Assembly: GCF_020099275.1 (NCBI RefSeq)
Contig: NZ_CP083646.1
Span: 1,426,001-1,490,000 of the forward strand
Reading direction: 5' to 3'
Length of the DNA stretch: 64,000 nt
Source of the DNA: Corynebacterium falsenii
Lineage (GTDB): Bacteria; Actinomycetota; Actinomycetes; Mycobacteriales; Mycobacteriaceae
A program made the translations under genes and the position numbers. Positions 60,315-64,000 of this stretch are shown here, in pieces. Below the pieces are notes generated by a model that searched no databases, was not told where the DNA came from, and was given only the letters and a program-made list of their open reading frames with translations. How positions within the stretch are numbered: the stretch's first letter is position 1; each line of letters begins with the position of its first letter.

Positions 60315-61265
60315 TTAACGATCGGTGTTCCGAGTATCGGACACGGTGGTGTTGCGCGGCGGAACGCCCTCGGCATCAGCCAGGGCGGCCAGCTGGCGGC
60401 TGGTCAACTGGCGGGTCGATCCGCGGGAGAAGTAGCGCTCCAGGTAGAACTGACCCACCATCAGCACGCTGGTGATCACCAGGTACCACGTGGCGGCCAC
60501 CAACAGCAGCGGAACCGGCTGGAACAGGGCATTGGAGATATCGGTGGCTCGACCGTAGAGCTCACCGGCGTAGGGCACGGCGATGACCAGCGAGGTGGTC
60601 TTCAGCAAGCTGATGAACTCGTTGCCCGTGGGCGGGATGATGATGCGCATCGCCTGGGGCAGCACCGTGCGGCGCATGTTCTGCCACCACGTCATGCCCA
60701 AGGCCTTCGATGCCTCCGACTGCCCCTCGGGCACGGCCTGGATACCGGCTCGCACGATCTCAGCCATGTAGGCAGCTTCGTTGAGGCCCAGGCCGATGAT
60801 GGAGAGGATGAACGCATTCTTCAGGACTTCCTGCAGGTCAATCTCGGCGAAGCCCACGTTGATGCCCTGGTACAGGCTGGAGAGCAGACCCCAGAACACC
60901 AGCTGCACGTACACCGGGGTGCCACGGAAGATCCACAGGTACAGCCACGAAATGCCCTGCAAAACGGGGTTGGGAGACATGCGCAGCACCGCAATGATGG
61001 CGCCCAAGACCACGCCCACGATCATGGCGAGGATGGTCAGGGCAATGGTGTGCAGCGCGGCCTTGGCGATGCGGGTGTCAAGAATGTACTGGAAGTACGT
61101 ATCCCAGTGGTAGTTCTCGTTGCCCGCTGCGCTGATAATGAACCAGACCAGCAGAACGATGAGCACCGCCGCTGCGATCCAGCGGCCGGGATGGCGTAGC
61201 GGGACGGCCTTGTTTTCCTCTGGCCGCGCCGCGTTCGGGCTATCGGGTGATACGGTCGTGCTCAT
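60315..61265 (-). CDS. Amino acid ABC transporter permease
   Basis: 316 residues, HisM/GlnP type, about five to six helices. The permease EAA loop is LNEAAYMAEIVRAGIQAVPEGQSEASKALG near residue 170. A hydrophilic N-terminus of about 28 residues and a 45-residue C-terminal tail flank the core. ATG 61265 is used; GTG 61268 directly before it is equally possible, since the binding-protein stop overlaps there. Confidence 0.93.
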   Translation of the reverse strand: MSTTVSPDSPNAARPEENKAVPLRHPGRWIAAAVLIVLLVWFIISAAGNENYHWDTYFQYILDTRIAKAALHTIALTILAMIVGVVLGAIIAVLRMSPNPVLQGISWLYLWIFRGTPVYVQLVFWGLLSSLYQGINVGFAEIDLQEVLKNAFILSIIGLGLNEAAYMAEIVRAGIQAVPEGQSEASKALGMTWWQNMRRTVLPQAMRIIIPPTGNEFISLLKTTSLVIAVPYAGELYGRATDISNALFQPVPLLLVAATWYLVITSVLMVGQFYLERYFSRGSTRQLTSRQLAALADAEGVPPRNTTVSDTRNTDR

Positions 61266-61267
61266 CA

Positions 61268-62299
61268 CTATGCCTTCTTTCGGGAGGATCGGGCGGCAGT
61301 AGAACCTTGGAACCCGCCGGAATCACGTGGGGTGCGCTTTTTGCGTTGCGTGCGTCTCGCGCTGAATGGGTTGGGGTTGATATTCGGTGGTAACGAGTAC
61401 GGCTGCAGGTTGAATGTGACCTTCTTCAACCCGCACTTTTCCAGACCCCAGGGCTTGAGGATCTGCTTGTACGTGCCGTCGTCCATCATCACCTGCAGCG
61501 TTGCCGCGAGCGCGGGGCCCAATTCGGAGCCCTTCTTCACTGCCCAGCCGAAGGGTGCGGTATCGAATGGCTCACCGACAGCCGCCAGACGGCCATCGGA
61601 GCGTGCAACGGCGAAATCGATGACCGGGGAGTCCGAGCTATACGCATCAGCCTTACCCAAGATGGTTGCGGTCGCGGCGGCATCGGCTTTGTCGTAGACC
61701 AGCTTGGAAATCGGTTCCTTGCCCTGAGCTACACACTCATCGGAGCGCCCTTGCACCTCGTCCGTGTCGGAGTACGTGCCCTTTTGCACGGCGACGGTGA
61801 GGCCGCAGGCGTTGTTGGGATCAACGTTGCGCTCGTTGCCGGGCTGGGTGGCCCAGGAGATACCGGCATTGTAGAAATCGACGAAGTCGTATTGCTTCTG
61901 GCGCTCTTCGGTGTCGGTGAAGGCGGAGGCTCCCACGTCGATGGAGCCTGCCGAGATGGCGGGGAGGATGAGGTTGAAGTCCATCTGGCGGACGTCCACC
62001 TTTAGTCCCAGCATCGACCCGGCGGCGCGGATGAGGTCCATTTCGAAGCCGATGATGTTGCCGGAGGAGTCTTTGAACTCGTTGGGGGCGTAGGGAGTGT
62101 TGCTTCCCACGCTGATTGATCCGCTCTGGGCGATGTTAGCGGGGACGAGCGCCGCTAACTGCGGATCCTTGGCTGGCATGATCTTCTTCCAGCCGTCAGG
62201 ATTCCCCAGCTCTTCGTTGGTGACACACCCAGCCATACTGGCGGCAACCGCAATGGCAACCGCGCCGATGGCCGCGCGAGCAGGTAGGGATTTTCTCAT
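61268..62299 (-). CDS. Amino acid ABC transporter binding lipoprotein
   Basis: 343 residues. Family 3 solute-binding protein, anchored by a lipobox (SMAGC, Cys near residue 25). SNTPYAPNEFKDSSGNIIGFEMDLIRA and the DFVDFYNAG and GTYSD segments are typical of polar amino acid binding proteins. The last ~35 residues after NINPNPF are unusually basic (SARRTQRKKRTPRD). Leaderless: minus-strand TATAAT (62313-62308) lies 8 bases before ATG 62299. Substrate not assigned. Confidence 0.93.
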   Translation of the reverse strand: MRKSLPARAAIGAVAIAVAASMAGCVTNEELGNPDGWKKIMPAKDPQLAALVPANIAQSGSISVGSNTPYAPNEFKDSSGNIIGFEMDLIRAAGSMLGLKVDVRQMDFNLILPAISAGSIDVGASAFTDTEERQKQYDFVDFYNAGISWATQPGNERNVDPNNACGLTVAVQKGTYSDTDEVQGRSDECVAQGKEPISKLVYDKADAAATATILGKADAYSSDSPVIDFAVARSDGRLAAVGEPFDTAPFGWAVKKGSELGPALAATLQVMMDDGTYKQILKPWGLEKCGLKKVTFNLQPYSLPPNINPNPFSARRTQRKKRTPRDSGGFQGSTAARSSRKKA

Positions 62300-62410
62300 G
62301 GGCGGTAATTATATACGAATAGTCGAAATTCATTCATTTCCCACGTTAATTTCCTATGACCTACTCGAAACTTGCCCGCAGCTCTCTTGTAGCCGCAACG
62401 TCTGCGCGCA

Positions 62411-62445
62411 TAAAAATAAGCGGAAAATCGTGTCGATTTTCCGCT
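62411..62445 (-). terminator. Intrinsic terminator of the downstream TetR gene
   Basis: A perfect 12-bp stem (62419-62430 with 62434-62445) with a 3-base loop is followed on the minus strand by TATTTTTA. It lies 54 bases past the tetR-type stop and before the ABC operon promoter. Confidence 0.85.
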
Positions 62446-62498
62446 GTGGCCCCGGGGAGGCGGGGGTTGGGCCTGGGGCCGGGGTTGGGACCGCGTGC

Positions 62499-63134
62499 TT
62501 AGGCAGCGGCGGCACACCGCGCGCTCAGGCCATCGATGATGAGATCGATCTTGTCGTTGAGGTGCGACCAGCTCTCCTCTCTCTCGTGAGCGGGCAGTGG
62601 GAAGGATTCTGGGTACACACCCTTGACCGGATCAACGGGGGAAACGCGCTCTTCGGCCAGCCGGTAGGCGCGGGCCGCCAGGTGAATGGACACTGTTATT
62701 GTGGAAACGAGCTCCACTATGTTGCGAGCTTCATCGGCGCTGAAGCCTTCCGTGATCAGTGCGCTGACGAGTGCTGCGAGGTGCTTCTCGAAGTGGCGGT
62801 GCGACCGCGGGTTGGTCAGCAGGATGTTTTCTATGCCGGGGTAGTTTTCGCAGATCAGCCACGTATTCCGGGCGTAGTCGCGGACGAGGTGGTGCCAGTC
62901 GCCGGTGGGGCTGAAAGGGAAGTGTTCTGCGGCCTGTTCCAGGCAGAAGTCGAGCAGAGTTTTCGTGCTGCAAATCCGGTAGAGGGCGGAGGTGGCCACG
63001 CCGAGGCGGTTCGCAATCTCGGACATCGTGAAGCAATCGAGGCCGAGCTTGAGGGCCTCATGGATAACATCCTGCTTGTCGAAGCTGGGCTTCGGGCCGG
63101 TACGTTTGCGAGGGGTGCGAGAGGTAGTTTGCAT
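62499..63134 (-). CDS. TetR-family transcriptional regulator
   Basis: 211 residues. Helix-turn-helix at about 20-62 with TMSEIANRLGVATSALYRICSTKTLLDF. The Arg/Lys-rich N-terminus (TPRKRTGPKPSF) may add minor-groove contacts. The C-terminal ligand domain ends in Ala-rich residues. It lies next to the amino-acid ABC operon on the same strand, 199 bases from its start, but a terminator separates them. ATG 63134 is used; GTG 63191 would add 19 residues. Confidence 0.85.
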   Translation of the reverse strand: MQTTSRTPRKRTGPKPSFDKQDVIHEALKLGLDCFTMSEIANRLGVATSALYRICSTKTLLDFCLEQAAEHFPFSPTGDWHHLVRDYARNTWLICENYPGIENILLTNPRSHRHFEKHLAALVSALITEGFSADEARNIVELVSTITVSIHLAARAYRLAEERVSPVDPVKGVYPESFPLPAHEREESWSHLNDKIDLIIDGLSARCAAAA

Positions 63135-63439
63135 GAGGATATCCAGTATGTCGAAGGGGACAGGGACAGTGATGAGGTGAAGTGGATCCACAGTGAAACT
63201 CTGCGGGCGTGCGAACCCACAGTCGTGTGTTGTTGTGATGAAGAACTTAACCCATCGTAGTTCTTAAATTCTCTTTGGGGGAGAAAACGGTGACGTAAAT
63301 CTCATGAATGTCATCGTGGGGACTACGCGAGAATCACCGTAGAGAAAAAGCGACCTCAGAATCCTTTTTCTTGGTGCCGTATTACCGTGTTCCAAGGAAA
63401 GCTCAAAGGAGATCTGAAGCCGCCGGGATTAATCGTTCT
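63135..63439. promoter_or_regulatory. 305-bp region between the TetR gene and the tRNA
   Basis: No gene is seen. An inverted repeat AAGAACT-(11 bases)-AGTTCTT lies at 63241-63265, in the right place for an operator of the TetR gene. A/T-rich hairpin AGAAAAAG/CTTTTTCT at 63343-63371 has a T-rich 3' arm on both strands and may end the tRNA transcript. The rest shows no structure I can name. Confidence 0.4.
63343..63371 (-). terminator. Candidate terminator of the tRNA gene
   Basis: An 8-bp A/T-rich stem with a 13-base loop; on the minus strand the 3' arm is CTTTTTCT, 70 bases beyond the tRNA 3' end. Confidence 0.4.
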
Positions 63440-63516
63440 TGGTGCCCCAGGTGAGACTCGAACTCACACTGGACGGGTTTTGAATCCGTTGCCTCTGCCA
63501 ATTGGGCTACTGGGGC
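63440..63516 (-). tRNA. tRNA-Leu (anticodon CAA), short variable arm
   Basis: On the minus strand the 7-bp acceptor stem GCCCCAG/CTGGGGC, the D stem GCC/GGC, and a T arm GTGAG-TTCGAGT-CTCAC fold well. CCA is encoded (63442-63440); length is 74 without it. The anticodon loop is TTCAAAA with CAA at 63482-63480, decoding the leucine codon UUG. The last anticodon-stem pair is an A-C mismatch. The variable loop is only about five bases, so the long arm expected of tRNA-Leu is absent. A 74-nt tRNA-Leu(CAA) in Mycobacterium (leuX) is recalled as a likely counterpart. Confidence 0.85.
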
Positions 63517-63628
63517 GTACCGGGAAGATCATACGCGACGCGCCAACCCATTCCAAAAACACCCGCGGCTCCGGCAGAACTCCTGCCGAACCCCTGTCGC
63601 ACCTCCGCTGTCCACTAGGCTAGGGCGC

Positions 63629-64000
63629 ATGAGTGACAACGTGAGTCTGAAGGACGCGGCCGGCTCTGGCCTCAATGAAGCGCTCCAGAACAACGCCCAC
63701 GAAAAGACGCTGTTGCTTCTCGATGGGCACTCCCTGGCGTTCCGCGCTTTCTACGCGCTACCTGCGGATAAGATGTCCACCACCGGCGGCCAGCACACCA
63801 ACGCCGTCTACGGTTTCCTCGGCATGTTCCTCACCCTGCTGGAGAAGGAAAAGCCCTCCCACGTGGCCGCGGCGTTCGACTTGTCCGGCCCGACGTTCCG
63901 TGAGGAGTCGTTCCCGGAGTACAAGGCCCAGCGCCCGTCGCCTCCGGCAGAGTTCAAGGGCCAGATCGGGCTGATCCGCTCCGCGTTGGAGTCCTTCGGC
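63629..64000 (+). CDS. polA: DNA polymerase I (3' end outside the window)
   Basis: The frame is open from ATG 63629 to the window edge, giving 124 residues of the N-terminal 5'-3' exonuclease domain. After a ~25-residue lead, LLLLDGHSLAFRAFYALP starts the domain with its metal-binding Asp; HTNAVYGFLGMFLTLL and AAFDLSGPTFREE follow. This matches actinobacterial PolA. It is leaderless: ATG 63629 lies 7 bases after TAGGCT (63616-63621), and there is no ribosome site. Confidence 0.95.
   Translation, partial: MSDNVSLKDAAGSGLNEALQNNAHEKTLLLLDGHSLAFRAFYALPADKMSTTGGQHTNAVYGFLGMFLTLLEKEKPSHVAAAFDLSGPTFREESFPEYKAQRPSPPAEFKGQIGLIRSALESFG

Noticed and set aside
63675..63974. 99-codon plus-strand frame near the right end
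   Set aside because: It is out of frame with the clear PolA N-terminal domain that starts at 63629 and runs to the edge.

Overview
The window is a chromosomal segment of an actinobacterium, almost certainly a Corynebacterium. Supporting points are the high G+C content, the ftsZ-pgeF-yggS-sepF-yggT-wag31-ileS division cluster, the TreY/TreZ/GlgX glycogen-to-trehalose genes, a his cluster carrying impA, and a trpE-trp membrane protein-trpC-trpB-trpA-lgt-pyk order that matches Mycobacterium. No phage genes, insertion sequences or CRISPR arrays were seen. The species is not assigned. Both ends are cut inside genes: ftsZ lacks its start and polA lacks most of its length.

Layout. 1-5017: division and cell-envelope genes (ftsZ end, pgeF, yggS, sepF, yggT, wag31, a 56-residue membrane protein), with a candidate small RNA before wag31. 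5096-8645: an isoleucine T-box leader and ileS. 8649-15548: DNA polymerase IV, asparaginase, two lipoproteins, lspA, an RluD-type pseudouridine synthase, an unknown membrane protein and a RarD-type permease. 15545-18103 (minus): an FAD-dependent sugar-lactone oxidase and a broken alanine-racemase-fold gene. 18218-24979: dnaE1, an RDD membrane protein, a nickel/cobalt permease and a PepSY membrane protein. 24898-36608: treZ, yigZ, a small membrane protein, an S4 RNA-binding protein, the small alarmone synthetase relS, treY, a DctA-type carrier, a BRCT protein, glgX and a TetR regulator. 36628-38967: a lipoprotein, a membrane protein and a soluble hypothetical protein. 39039-47439: hisD, hisC, hisB, an MFS carrier, hisH, hisA/priA, impA, hisF and hisI. 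47460-48473 (minus): a Nudix-LOG fusion. 48561-56259: trp genes, lgt and pyk. 56256-63134: an M20 amidohydrolase, a DUF4921 protein, a small hypothetical protein, an amino-acid ABC transporter and a TetR regulator. 63440-64000: a tRNA with a Leu(CAA) anticodon and the start of polA.

How the genes fit together. TreY, TreZ and GlgX act on glycogen and maltodextrin, and trehalose is needed for corynomycolate glycolipids; relS sits directly behind treY. The his block makes histidine. trpC is separate and not fused to trpF, no trpF is visible, and HisA carries the Arg/Trp residues of bifunctional PriA, so HisA may also serve the tryptophan pathway.

Most notable observations: a 337-residue Nudix-LOG fusion enzyme; a 29-bp direct repeat whose 61-bp offset breaks an otherwise intact gene and could be lost by slippage; a compact two-hairpin RNA candidate before wag31; PriA-like HisA; a short-variable-arm tRNA with a Leu anticodon; and a pervasive leaderless promoter layout (TAnnnT, then 6-8 nt, then ATG/GTG) that also fixes many start codons.
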